Assembly (NCBI RefSeq): GCF_014066305.1
Contig: NW_023501036.1
Span: 1,995,501 to 2,059,500 of the forward strand
Origin: Letharia columbiana
Lineage: Eukaryota > Ascomycota > Lecanoromycetes > Lecanorales > Parmeliaceae
Direction: 5' to 3'
Length of the DNA: 64,000 bases
This document shows positions 45,680-56,959 of the stretch, piece by piece. How positions within the stretch are numbered: the stretch's first letter is position 1; every line of letters starts with the position of its first letter. The notes beneath the pieces are model-generated. The model was given only the letters and a program-made list of their open reading frames with translations, did no database searches and was not told where the DNA came from. A program made the translations under genes and the position numbers.

Positions 45680-47095
45680 TATCAAACGGGGCGTTGGGGT
45701 AGCTTGGGGGCGTTGGGGCATCGTTTAATCTTATAGAAGCAACGCTATCGTTCACGCCGGGCGTGACGTCGAAGAAAGCCATTGATTGCACGAGTACTCC
45801 AATTTGCACGAGCCAAATCCAGGTTTCCGTAGTCCCCTCCCGTTGAACTTCGCACCGGCAATGAAAACATTCCCCGCAGTAAAGCCTAGGTAGCCCAACC
45901 CACACCCCCCCCCCTCCTCCACTCGAATCGCCTTCCCCGTTTCACACCTTCCGATTCCGTACCTCGATCGCGGAAGTTCCGGCCAAGGACGACGTGAGCT
46001 CGGGTATTGGCACGGTATAAAGGGTCGAGATGTGATCCGTTGAAGGGGGAGAAGAGTTAAGATGTGATCCGTTGAAGGGGGAAAGATACAGTAGAGAGAA
46101 TGACACGACGGGCTTTAGGCAATCGGCGATGGGATGGATCGGCGCATGAGATTGGGGAATCTTTGGGTGGATGGATCCTGCGCTTTTGGTACCTAATTAG
46201 TTACTTGAGCCATACTCGTATGTTTGAGTGTGAGATTATTGGTTTCCTAAACGCAGGGTGTGTGTATGGAGTAGGTAGGATGGATGCCCCCATTCGAGGG
46301 CGGGATGCTTTTTGATGACGCGGTTGCGGAGTCGTGCCTGTATAGCGACGTTGCGATTCGTGTAGGACTTTTTACTTGTACAGTAAGTCTTCCGTCTTCT
46401 GAGGTTTTCTCGCGTGGTTGGTGGTTACGGGGTTCCCGATAAAGGTTGCTGGAAGTGCGGATATTTGGGGTGAGCGCAGGGGCTGCTGGCGATCGATCAA
46501 TCAGGTTTGCCCGGTTGATGGAGCATTTGGGTATGGCGTGTTCGGTAGCCATCTTTCTCTGTGTCGAGGTGTTGAAGGGCTCTGTTGGAGTTCCTATGCG
46601 GTACCTCAGGGAAATTTCCAACAGAAGACCGAGTTGCGAAATCAAGTCTGTGCACCCCGATGGGTAGGGATTGATTGGCTCATTGGGGTCGTAAGGCGAG
46701 CTTATCTAGACCCTATCAGCTCTAGCGTCTTCGGCTGACCGATGAGGCCTTGGCATTGCTTGCTTTTTTCGTTGTAAAGGTGTTTATGTAATATAAAGGA
46801 AGTATGTCTCTTTTCTTCACCCAAAGGTTTCGAGCAAGAGCGCAGAATAGGAATGTGAAGTGGAGTGTCCTTCTCTTGAAATGAACGGTGTTTACTCGTG
46901 ACTCTAATCAGCGCTTGACTGAGCACGATCAATTACCGCAAAATACCGTACATTAATGCAATGTTTGTGTCCATCCAATGACGATGTCAGCGCGTCGAGC
47001 ATTTATCTTCAAGTCTGGCCCATCCAGTATTAGCGAACGCGTTGCCCAATCTATCTGTGAAACCAAAGCTCCAAACTCCACGGGCAAAAGGGTTG
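45680..47095. other. Intergenic region between OCRL-like gene and coiled-coil gene
   Basis: Convergent 3' spacer of 1.4 kb. It holds a 32-bp-period tandem duplication at 46028-46085 and nothing else I can name. Confidence 0.5.
46028..46085 (+). repeat. Tandem duplication, period 32 bp
   Basis: 'gatgtgatccgttgaagggg' occurs at 46029 and again at 46061, with near-identical flanks. Confidence 0.9.
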
Positions 47096-48595
47096 TCAGC
47101 TCAGTCTTCCCACCACATCCAAACATCCATCCAATGCTCCTTCCAATTCTCCCACCCGATGTTTCAATGCTTCGTTCTCCTCCTTCAAAATGCTGACAAC
47201 GCTCCAAGCTTCCGACGCTCTCACGCCTTCACAGTTGGTACAAGAATGAACAGGCATGCCTTTTGCTGCAGGTTGACCCTGGGGCAAGCGAAGAAGCCCA
47301 ATGTCTGCCGTCGATGCTGAGACATGGAAGTCTTGTGTTCGGTAGACATCTGGCGAGTTCGTAGTCGAGGCGGATGACACGGACATATTGGGCGATCGAG
47401 CGCCGTCCCGTCTTGAGAAGACGCTATCGGCGGAGCTATCGTCTTCCGACTCGAACCCAGAGTCGCTGACCGTGTTTGAGCGCATGAGGCCACGATGGCC
47501 GCTGCTCGGAGAAGTAACGTCCCCAACGACTCGTACGGTTCTCTTTCTCGCTTCCTCTTCTTCTCGGCGCGCTTGCTTCTCCTGTGCTAGCTCGTCCACC
47601 AAATTCATCATGGCTTCGTCTTGCTCAGCAAACTTGGCTGTCATACCATCGAGTTGCATCTTCAAATATCTAGCACGTGTCTCAACGCCTTCCGACTCTT
47701 CCGCTACAGTCTCCTTCTCCGCCATCATATCGCGCAGTGCTATTGTGCGCTCCTTGTAGGCCGTCTGTAATCGCGATAGCAGACCCTCAGCTTGCTGTTG
47801 TAGGTTTTTGAAAGAAGCGGGCGAGAAGGGGTTTGGAGGTTCGTTGGGAAACAGAGCGGCGCTGACGTCCATCTCGAGAAGCTCATCGCTGAGCTCGTCC
47901 GGCAGCGGTATAGGTTTCACCAAGGAGGCTTTGCTCGAGAAGAAAGAGAAGCGACTCGCCATTGCAGGCTTTGGCATAACCTGCGTAGTCGAGAGCCGTT
48001 GCAGCAGGTTAGTAGCTCGTATGTCGGACGATTCTGCGATGCTGTCCAGGGGATCACTCTTCTCCTTCGTTGGCGACGGTATGATTCCAACGCTGATTGG
48101 TTTAGATTCGCCCTTAAACCAACCCGCGAGCTTTCCAGCCTTCTCTTCTGACTTGCCTGTGAGTACAGAGAATCTATTAGATCGCGTTGGCGATGACTGC
48201 CGCGACTGCTGGGGAGAGGGGTGGAAATCGTCTAGTTGTGAGGAGGGGTCGAGTTGAGGTATGACGGAAAATTGAGCGGTGGACAAGTTTCTGGAGTCGG
48301 AATATCGACTTATGAGAGGTGGCAGGTCACTGGTGGATCGGGCTGGCCCTGTGACGGTTCGGTGATGTAATTTAGTCGGCTCGGCGATAGGACAGTCAGC
48401 TATAGATGCGTAGCGCGTTGGTGGTGCTATCGATACTGTGTCCGGTGGTTCAAGATAACTCTGGGAGGCATGCTGGGGTAGACTAGAAGCATATGGGTCG
48501 CTGGCGATGTTGCTCAAAGTCTGTGAAAGTGAAACTGTCTTGGATGGTCTGTAGGAGCGAGGTGAATTTCCAGTATTGGGAAAGACCTGGTGCAT
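47096..48595 (-). CDS. Coiled-coil fungal protein of unknown function
   Basis: Single-exon gene, 499 residues, ATG at 48595. The N-terminal 200 residues are Ser/Pro-rich and disordered. A short motif, EKAGKLAGWFKGESKPI, follows. From about residue 255 a coiled coil runs through FKNLQQQAEGLLSRLQTAYK and ARYLKMQLDGMTAKFAEQDE to EKQARREEEEARKRTVRVVG. A Ser/Asp-rich segment comes next, then a C-terminal SCTNCEGV motif leading into a second short coiled coil, ILKEENEALKHRVGELE. The arrangement resembles fungal cell-cortex or cytoskeletal adaptor proteins, but I do not recognise it. No catalytic motif, signal peptide or membrane segment is visible. Codon use is consistent throughout. Confidence 0.78.
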   Translation of the reverse strand: MHQVFPNTGNSPRSYRPSKTVSLSQTLSNIASDPYASSLPQHASQSYLEPPDTVSIAPPTRYASIADCPIAEPTKLHHRTVTGPARSTSDLPPLISRYSDSRNLSTAQFSVIPQLDPSSQLDDFHPSPQQSRQSSPTRSNRFSVLTGKSEEKAGKLAGWFKGESKPISVGIIPSPTKEKSDPLDSIAESSDIRATNLLQRLSTTQVMPKPAMASRFSFFSSKASLVKPIPLPDELSDELLEMDVSAALFPNEPPNPFSPASFKNLQQQAEGLLSRLQTAYKERTIALRDMMAEKETVAEESEGVETRARYLKMQLDGMTAKFAEQDEAMMNLVDELAQEKQARREEEEARKRTVRVVGDVTSPSSGHRGLMRSNTVSDSGFESEDDSSADSVFSRRDGARSPNMSVSSASTTNSPDVYRTQDFHVSASTADIGLLRLPQGQPAAKGMPVHSCTNCEGVRASEAWSVVSILKEENEALKHRVGELEGALDGCLDVVGRLS

Positions 48596-49282
48596 TGGCG
48601 CAAACGGTAGAGTGAGAGTAGAACGATTTCCTTTGTGGGGCGTCCCTGCTAAACCAGGCCTGCGGAATGTCTTGGCTTCCCAAATTCTCCGCTTCGCACC
48701 AATAGCTGCAGCAGTTCAATCTCTAAGATGCAAGCTAGTGGAAGAGGAATGGGGGCTTGTGGGGGAAAGTTGGGGCAGATAATGCAGTGTTCGTTCGCCG
48801 GTAGATGATGACGGATAAGCTTCTGACGCAAACGGCGAGGGCCTGACAGCTTCGGTGTAACGCTGATTTCGATAAAGTGACGAGAAGATATATAGTGGGT
48901 GAAAAGAGAATCGTGAAGGTGAAGAAAAGGACGAGAACGTGTCTTCACGCAGCCATATCCATATGGGAGGTTGGAGACTGCGTGGCAGGAAATGGAAGGC
49001 GGGGACTTAGCCTTGTCGCATCCGGCTTAGTGGCCGTTGACTTGACGCTTTTGAAATTAGCGTCGGCGTTTCAATTTTCCGATTAGTCTTGGCATCCTTT
49101 TGACGATCTACAAACACGTTTGGATAACGCTTCTACTCAAATATGCCATTGCCGGCTCTTACTCAATATAATCTAGTAATGAATATAGGATTTCTTCCAT
49201 TGTACTTACTCATTACGCGTGGTATCTATCCCGGGAGTCGAACCGCTTGTTGGGAAATCTCCTCTTGTTGTCAATCTTTTAC

Positions 49283-49850
49283 ATTCCTCCCTACCCATCT
49301 CCGTCTATTTCCTTTCCAATCATTATGTCATTCTGCGTCTATTCTACCCTTCGATTGTGTAACCATTTGCGATCCCTGCCCATAATTTACACAACTACGG
49401 AACTTTCTATCATTCAATTCATTTATTTCCTAACATTCCGTCATTCCTCTCTATCCGAAACTCCTCTATCCATTTGTTTTATCATTCCATCTACTTTTTT
49501 CCTAAACATTATGCCACTTTCCTTTAATTCTACCCTTCTATTGTGCTCGTGGATTCCAGAAATGAGTTACTTGATAGAGCGAGGACACCAATAGATCAAG
49601 CGACATGCCGCTGAGTGGAAATATCTATTGGTGTCCTCGCTCTATCAAGTAACTCACTTCTGGAATCCACGAGTATTAATCTTTTACATCCCTTTCTCAG
49701 AACATTACGCCACTCTTCCCCTATCCTGCCCTTCTGTTGTGTCACTCCTTTGCATTTGCTGCCTACAATATACGCTGTTTTGAAACTCCCCTGCCCATCC
49801 ATTCTGCCATTCTGTCCATGCCTTGCCTAACGATCACGCCGTATTTTGCA
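49283..49850 (+). repeat. Diverged T/C-rich tandem repeats, ~190-bp period
   Basis: The block 'cattatgccact..attctacccttctattgtg' recurs near 49321, 49508 and 49703, preceded by 'cttttacat.cct' at 49279 and 49680 and followed by 'ttgc..ctgcc.acaat' segments. Copies are eroded. Confidence 0.55.
49546..49673. repeat. Near-perfect inverted repeat (51-bp arms, 26-nt loop)
   Basis: Arm 49546-49596 pairs with 49623-49673 with a single mismatch in 51 positions, leaving a 26-nt loop. The arms start CTCGTGGATTCCAG and end ACCAATAGAT. It sits inside a repeat copy at the point where its neighbours read TTGTGTCAC, so it looks inserted. A transcript would fold into a long hairpin. Confidence 0.92.
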
Positions 49851-50111
49851 AGTCATCCCGAAATGCATGCCATTTTCATTGCTTCATCTCCACCACTCAT
49901 GCCACGTTCCTGGCTCCTTCTCCATCATTTAAGTCTATCTTTGTGGCTTCTTCCCACCATCCCAGCCAATTCTTGCTCCATGGCTCCAGCTCAATGAGCC
50001 AACGGACCTCTATGCCCCCCTCCTGAACGACATGTTTGGGGTTAAACTCGCAATCCAACAAGTCGACCTTTACTCTAGCAGCGCACCTTCGAGCTCGTTT
50101 CCCTAGTATTT

Positions 50112-50660
50112 CTACAAGTGTGATCGCACGATGGACGTATACCGTTGGATAGTCATCATCATAGATGAAACATTGTCCGCCCGTCTTGATACCTCGTCGA
50201 ATTGGATAGACACAAGATTAGGTGGTAGGCGAGCACAGACGGCCACCCAATCGCTGGCGGCGCTGGTGTCAGCAAGGCGATACACTGTTTTGCACAGTTT
50301 GAAAGTCAACGATCGAAGCAGGCTTTGTTGATAAATCGATAGCCGGTCGAGGAAGTTTTCCAGAGCTTTTGAGCTCTCGAATCTGAATTCGGTCTGGGTG
50401 AGGGAGTAGTGTTCGAGTTCGACTTTCGTGCTCGGTGACCCAAGTCGCATGCCGTAGAAGCGAGATTTATGGTCCCCCCAATAGCGCGGATAGATGCTTC
50501 TGGCACTTGATTCTTCGGTGATGCATTCACTGCGATAGTAGTTGGCATGGTCTTCGAACAGGACTTTCAGAATTTTTTGACGCATCTCCCAAGGGAGATA
50601 AATGAGTGTGCCGAGTCGTTCACCGCATTTGTCATCAATTCTTCGTTGCCGAGGAGAACC
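50112..50660 (-). CDS. 2EXR/F-box-like protein, C-terminal exon (5' exon unresolved)
   Basis: The minus-strand frame ends at 50112. It contains LIYLPWEMRQKILKVLFED, the opening typical of fungal 2EXR/F-box-like small proteins, then a Tyr/Arg-rich body with ENFLDRLSIYQQSLLRSLTF and WVAVCARLPPNLVSIQF. It has no ATG in its own frame before the conserved part. A probable acceptor, TCTAG, lies at about 50662-50664 behind a GCTGACTTG branch-like site. A donor, GTAAGA, lies at about 50783. The frame that fits that donor is soon closed upstream, so the first exon is unclear. A Cys-rich open frame (CECPWGPAHWFVGCRGC) at 50741-50989 may belong to it in another frame. The family's function is largely unknown. 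Confidence 0.5.
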   Translation of the reverse strand, partial: GSPRQRRIDDKCGERLGTLIYLPWEMRQKILKVLFEDHANYYRSECITEESSARSIYPRYWGDHKSRFYGMRLGSPSTKVELEHYSLTQTEFRFESSKALENFLDRLSIYQQSLLRSLTFKLCKTVYRLADTSAASDWVAVCARLPPNLVSIQFDEVSRRADNVSSMMMTIQRYTSIVRSHL

Positions 50661-50989
50661 ACTAGACCATCGATTCAAGTCAGCGGTGTTATGTTACACG
50701 TGCAGTCTGCGCCATGAGACTTATTGGAACCACGAAGTGGCTAATACAAGGCGAAGAAGTATAGCTCAGAGGAGATTCTTACCGTCCAACGCTCTCTAGT
50801 CCGCTTGATGCACTTCGCTTTCATACCGGAAAACGAAATCCGGGCCGTACAGCCCCGGCAGCCCACGAACCAGTGAGCAGGCCCCCAAGGGCATTCGCAG
50901 CCGGCAGCGCCGTCGTCGAAGGGTAGAGTCTCGGCGTATCCGTCGGTCAAGGTGGGATTATTTTGGAGTTCCCCCAGGCCGAGGACCAC

Positions 50990-52442
50990 GCGCCGCTTGA
51001 TGAGCGATTGGCCCGCTATAGCTACGGGATGGAATAGGTAGGACGGAGGGTAGCGTTGGCAGGTGCGTATGGTTGTAGAAGATATGGAAGGCTTTGAGAG
51101 GGTGCAGAGTGGTAGAACGTGTCAACAACGCAACTTGAATGTTGTTGATCAAGAAACGAGCGTGATCTTTGAGCGATAAGTGAAGACAGCAGCACGTCCG
51201 TAGCACAACACAGGCAGCAATGACGGAATACACGCTCGGCCGTCGTCGGTCGGATCGTGCATATCCACTCACGGAGCAGAAACCAATCCCGTCGACCAAT
51301 CAGTCTTGTACCAATCCTATCGTTCACGAGAAGGGTACCTCATACGTATATATTTCTCCATTCCAAAAATCCCCGAGGAGAAATTATTCCCAACCCAAAA
51401 GACCTCGCTTATTTGATCCATGTGACCCCATCTGCATGCCGCATGCCGCCCTCGAAAGGCTCTGCTCCGCTGGCGTTCCTACCCTTCAAACAACTGTTTG
51501 GCTTGTACGTACAAGGAGAGCATGCGTTACGTACGGCATCACTGGCCTTTTGATGTTTACGGGCGTTTTTCTTTCGAATGCGCGGTGGATTGCAAGCGCG
51601 GAGGGATGGGTGGGTGGAGTGGGGTGCAGTGGAGTGATCTTGGTGCATACTTTGGGATTGAAGTGTTTGCAGGGTGGCGTTTGGTTCGTATTGAAGGAGT
51701 GATGGCTGTATTTCTAGTAGATTCTGCTCGAGTGTTCTATGTACAACTAATGGCATCTTCTTTATTCGCAGTCGTAAAGGTTCGATGTTCTGCATGAGTT
51801 TGTATATAGAGCAAGTTTGCATTAGGCAAGCATAGTGTAAAGTCAGATGCATTGTGTCATTCTAGGCTGTAGTAGCATCTCGCGACAAATAAACCTCAAT
51901 CGTACTTTGATAAAGGGGCTTGCACGCAGCAGTATACTATGGAGAGCACGGAGACTCTGGTAACAATGATATGTTCTTGCTGCTAGAGCTAGCTCTGATA
52001 TATACAAATATACTCCAGTCTCCGTGTTTCATTTTCATGACTTATGATAACTGGTCGACACACCACCTGTCGACACACCACCTGTTGACACACCATGTTG
52101 GCTCAACGCAGCGAGTAGCGTCGACACACACCCGCTCGACACCAGACTTCGGACCTGGAATTCATATATAATCGCCCTTCTCTTCTCACTTTCGATGTTC
52201 TTCTTTTTGTTCTTCTCTTTCTTTCACCATCGTGAATCCTAGACATACTCGCTCTCCAACCTCTCACAAATATCAACCAAAGCACTTCTTTCACAACAAC
52301 ACAATTCCCTCTCTTCCTGCAACACAGTCGACCACTCTTAAGACCTTAACGCTTTCTCTTGAACTTGTTCCTCTCCTAACATACACCATCACCTTTCAAT
52401 CTGAGACTCAAGTGTACTCGTACCCTCACTTACATTATAATA
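50990..52442. other. Intergenic region with a 15-bp minisatellite
   Basis: No credible gene. Near 52052-52095 the unit 'gtcgacacaccacct' occurs three times with small variations, about 350 bp upstream of the ATG at 52443. The last 250 bases are pyrimidine- and AC-rich, like a promoter plus leader. Confidence 0.5.
52052..52095 (+). repeat. 15-bp minisatellite (GTCGACACACCACCT)
   Basis: Three adjacent copies, the third with GTTGACACACC. Two further GTCGACACA/CTCGACAC matches follow at about 52120-52140. Confidence 0.85.
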
Positions 52443-55400
52443 ATGTTGCTCTCCACCGTCTACCGCTACCTCCAGGGCCAGTCAGGCCTGCCCTCGACAC
52501 TGCCAGCTAGAGGGTCTGTTGATATGGCCAAGGATGAGTCTCGAAAGATACACCTCTTGTGCAAGGGTCTGGAGCACTTCCGTGAAATATTCTACACAGA
52601 GCCAGAGGTAAGTGAATCACTTTCCTATATCATGGATGTTGTTCTAACTCACTTTTGTAGGATAAGAGCACAGTTACTGTAGCTGTCATGCAAGACCTGC
52701 TTTCCCCTGGCTCGACGAGTACTGTCAAAGGAATGATAACAGACCAGGAGCCTATCACTCCTGCTACTTTTAGGCAGGATCAGGACGCTCCAGGCACAAC
52801 GAATTTTTTCAAGAAGATGGCAGTAAGCCAGGACCCTGCCGCCTCTGCTGATACCACCCAAGACCAAGAGCTTCTTAGCTCAACAAAAACTCTCACGGAT
52901 ACCGTGGCGGACCGGAAGCCACGCAAATACGTGATGACAACGGGAGAGGACCTTTTCCAGTCACTGTTTGCGACGGAGAAGACTCCGCCTACCTCTCCGG
53001 GTAGTGTAGGATCAGACAGCACATTGGTGGATCCTTCGTCACGGAAAGTATCACCGGCTGACTCGGAGATCCGTGCCAAGGGTAGTCCCATCGCTGTCAA
53101 GGATTTTGCCTATCCCTCTTCAGATAGCAAACATGTGCTCGATCAAGAGGCTGTTATCGAAGAGGACACAAAGAGGCAGTTGTTGAAGCAGCTGAAGAAG
53201 AAAACGGCGGCGGAGGAGAAGGGTTCCCGGAAGGTCGTAAAGCTGACGGCACGAAACAAGACTCTCGGTGCCCAGCTGAAATTAGCTATATCAAACGTCC
53301 AGAATAGAGAGGCACAAGCCGACCTTGCAAAGACATATGCAAACGCCATGACCTTGTCGAATGTCGTTCTGAGACAAGTGGTGAAGGATCTTAATAATGA
53401 GCTAAATCGTGAGAAGAACGGCGCCCAAGTCCAGGGGACTCAGTCGCAAGGAGAGACAACCTGGAGTCAACAAAAGGAGGAACCGCTACAGAATCATTTC
53501 GAACTTGCAGACGAATTCCGTACTAGTGCCTATGGACCTAGGGCACGTTTGGAAAACGCTTCGGTTGAGCGTAGCCAGGGGATGGACGACATGGATGGCC
53601 AAGGATCCATTCAAGAAGAGAACATGTCCCCGATGGGCAAAATTGTGGAACCGAAGAATTCTGGGTCTGTTGCTGTCGAAGTCCTTGATCGAGAAGCCTC
53701 ACAAGCTGAAGAAGCTCTTGACGAGGTTAAAGAGCACGAGATAGAAAAAGTGGAGACAGAAGAAGAGAAGGAAGATGAGGAGCAGTTTAGGAGCGGGGGC
53801 TCCCCTGCTGAAGAGACAACGAGTCAAGTCGATGTGAACGTGGAATGGATCTTTCCCAGTCGCAAGCCCCAAGAGGCTACTGTAGGCAAAAAGCCCGGCA
53901 GTGGGAGATCCAATCGCCGTGAAAACTGAAGACGCAACGCCTGATCAAGATGGCTTGAGCGAACCGAGCGGCGAACACCAAGTTTCTGAAACGTATGACG
54001 ATGATTCCTTTCCGGCTGTCAAGGACTTTATCTCACGGAGCGACAGTGATGGAAATCCTGCAGCCCACGAGCACATCATGGACGATATTGCGAAGCACGA
54101 TGATATCCAACGTATGGGTATTGGCCATGAAGGCTGTATCGATGGGAATAATGGATTCTCCGAAGCAGCGGGCCCAGCGACGCTATGGGGGATTCTCCGA
54201 TCCAATGAGCGTGAGAATGAGGTGGAGGATAAGGCAGATGTTGTTGAGGAGGCAGCTGGTGTCCCTGAAGCAGCAGGTCTAGCTACATTGTGGGGAGTCG
54301 TCCGGTCGGAACAGTATGAGAGTGAGGTGGACGACCAAGATGGTGCTTGCGATGACGCAGTAGACGTTTCTCAAGTAGAGGTTCCAGGGCCGGCCACCCT
54401 CTGGGGCATCTTGAAATCGAATCGCGCATCCTCAGGTGACGTTTTCTGTGAGGAAGGCGTTGGAAACCAAACAGGAGCGAACAGCCACACAGTTCTCGAT
54501 GAGTCTGAGAATAATGTTTCTGCAGATCTTCTGGACGAAGGCGACGCAGAGCTCATCCCCTCGTCTCATGATGATTATGCGCCAGATCTCAACGACGACA
54601 CCAACGACCTATACGATGTCGATGTCAGCGACGATGAAGAAGAGATCATGGAGCCATCCGCCGCCACGAATGCTCCCACCGTCGAAGAAGACCCGGCTCC
54701 TAGGCCTCACGGCTCTGTTGACGGCGACGTCGTCGCAATTCAGGAAGTTGACGCCCAAGAGGTCACTGTAGAAGAGCTTGTGAATACTATTGATGCAGAC
54801 TCGCCCGATGCTGTCGAGCCTATCACAGAGGATTTGAAATTTGTTGAAGTGGGGGTTCACGATGTGGGGAACGGTACGGGAGAGGTCGTCCACCTTCAAG
54901 AGAGTGTGGTTTCTGTCGTTGAAAATATGCCAATTGGTACGGTCGAAGACGTGAACGAGTTTGTCGGTAATGCGACCGTGGTTCGGGTGGAGAAGGCTGC
55001 ACAGGAGGTCAACGCATCCGGAGCAGGCGCGGTGGTCGAACAGCTAGGGCACAGCTGTGAGAAAGATATTGACAAGCTAACGCAGAATGATGCTGTCGCT
55101 CGTGCTCGTGCTCGTCCTTTGCTAGAGGCTTCTGAGGGGGAGTTGGGTCCAGAGGAGGGTGACGCATTGGAGGGGTCCGCAGAATCTAGAAGCTCACAGG
55201 TCATCTGCGAAGATCCCCGCGGTGGATATATCCACGAGCTTCCAAACGTGGTTGCTGGAGTGCCCACCATCACCGCAGCCGAAAGTGATGGTACAAATAG
55301 CGGGGCTGTTCATCCACAACCTCTCACTCCTCCCGGCACTCCCCTACCATCACCACGTACCTTCTCGCCCCCACAAGCCGAAAACTTCGATTTCACTCCC

Positions 55401-55637
55401 CGAATGTCGAAGCCGATGGGGGTGTCCAAGACCGGGAAGCGTAGGCTTGAGCGCCAGCGTGCCGCAACCAAGAAGAAGGACGAAGCAGCGGTGAAGCGTC
55501 GGATGGAAGAAGAGGCTGCCAAGACGCCAGAAGCATTGGCTCAGCGTCAAGCCGAGGAGGATGTGAGGCTGGGAGGGAAGCAAATGAAGTTGCAGGCTGC
55601 AACGGAGAAGGCCATCGGTTTGCAGAGCGCTAAGTAG
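52443..55637 (+). CDS. Large acidic, lineage-specific protein with three repeated LWG motifs; frame break at an A5 run
   Basis: Exon 1 (52443-52607) begins MLLSTVYRYLQGQSGLPSTL. The intron 52608-52660 (GTAAGT, CTAAC branch, TAG) is textbook, and exon 2 starts at 52661. It encodes a Ser/Thr/Asp-rich chain with one coiled coil (RQLLKQLKKKTAAEEKGSRK to about LRQVVKDLNNELNREKN) up to the frame break at an A5 run (53888-53892). The continuing frame runs to 55637 and is strongly acidic. It has three repeats, GPATLWGILRSN, GLATLWGVVRSE and GPATLWGILKSN, spaced about 40 residues apart. The C-terminus is basic and helical (KTGKRRLERQRAATKKKDEA). Total is ~1047 residues. PIAVK occurs on both sides of the break, supporting one gene. 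I do not recognise the family. No enzyme motif or membrane segment is visible. Confidence 0.68.
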
Positions 55638-56959
55638 GGAATTGTGGTTGGGGTTGGGCTTTGTTTCGTTGAGGGGAGGCGACTAGCGCGAACCGGATAG
55701 GCCGATCCCTCTTTCGCTACAGCTTGCACGGAATGGAACACGGATCTTCTTACAGTTGCTAGTGAGAAATTTGGTGAGGCGAATGCATAACGGTCGATCG
55801 TCTTGATACTTTGGTGTTGGTGATCGTGTTTCATGTACACTCTAGATTTCTCATTCAATAGAACCTTCACTAGAACGTGACTAGGATTGACTGCATCTTT
55901 CCAGTCAAAGAAGCGATGGTAGTGGATAGCTTCTGAACATTACAAAATGGTGTGGGTGACTTGCATCTTGCATAATGCATCTTCGTATATAGACTTCCCT
56001 TGCTCTAATGCATCCACGACGAACGTGACCAGAATTGACTGACCCTTCCGGTCAAAGAAGGGATGGTAGGGGAGGGCTTCTGATAAGGATCAATCTGTGT
56101 GGGTGATTTGCATCGTGCATAGACTTCCCATCCTGTAATGCATCCAAGATGAACGTGACCAGAATATCGACGGGATCCTTCCAGTCAAAGAACGCATGGT
56201 ACTGTTGCAGAGGAGAGCTTTTGGTAAGTAACTACGAAATGCTGCGGGAGGCTTGCATCGTGCACAGACTTCCCACGCTGTAATGCAACCATGACGTGCA
56301 TTGATATGCATGCCTGTGGTTTCAGAAAGAATGGTTGGACAATTTGTCTCATGTACACTTTTAGGTCCGCACATACCACCCCACATACCACCCCTCTCTT
56401 AATCTATCCGTTGCATAGCTTTATGCTGTAGGGCGGCTACATTTTCAGGCAAACGTCTAGAAATTGTGGCAAAACCTGGTGACGAGCAGGAAGGGGCTCT
56501 AGCGGTGCGTCCGCCCTGCATGTTTGAGCTCATTTCCGACACCGAGGATGTTTCCAGGTTGGCGAACGTACCAATAGTTCTCACTGCGTTGGAAACCATG
56601 GCCTGCCAGATCACCTCTTGTCTCAATGCCAACCAATCCATGAGTTGAAACCTAATGTGGACTCCGGTAGACCTGTGTGATAGAACAATGGCTATAGCAC
56701 GGTTAAAGCGAACAGTTTTGTCTCGTGATGCACTTTTCGTCCAGTGCATCAAGATTGACATTCTCCCCTTTGCGTCCAAGGAACCATCGTCTTTTAAGAA
56801 CTGCCAGCGCACTCACCTTCGGTTTTCTTTTCTTCCTGACCAACAGCTGTTTTGACAATCCTCATCCCACAGCTCTCCAAATCTGCAAATATCTTCATCC
56901 CCTACCTCGGGATATCTCCAAACATCTTCAATCCTTCACGTCTTTTCTGGCAGCTTGTC
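55638..56959. other. Repeat-bearing intergenic region
   Basis: Holds the ~140-bp tandem repeats (separate entry) and the upstream sequence of the small coiled-coil gene. A 137-codon minus-strand frame at 56399-56812 has no recognisable feature and is not called. Confidence 0.5.
55872..56300 (+). repeat. Three ~130-150-bp imperfect tandem repeats
   Basis: Each copy reads 'gaacgtgac.agaattga.tg..cctt.c.gtcaaagaa', 'atggta', 'agcttctga', 'gtgtgggtgacttgcatc.tgcata', 'gacttcc', 'taatgcatcca'. The GTCAAAGAA element is at about 55903, 56051 and 56183. Confidence 0.82.

Larger units (their letters stand above)
48596..50111. other. Repeat-rich intergenic region
   Basis: The left part is upstream of the coiled-coil gene. 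From 49.14 to 49.95 kb the sequence is T/C-rich and built of diverged repeats, interrupted by the strong hairpin at 49546-49673. No gene seen. Confidence 0.5.

Noticed and set aside
56399..56812. 137-codon minus-strand frame
   Set aside because: No recognisable motif. Borders a repeat array and looks like chance.
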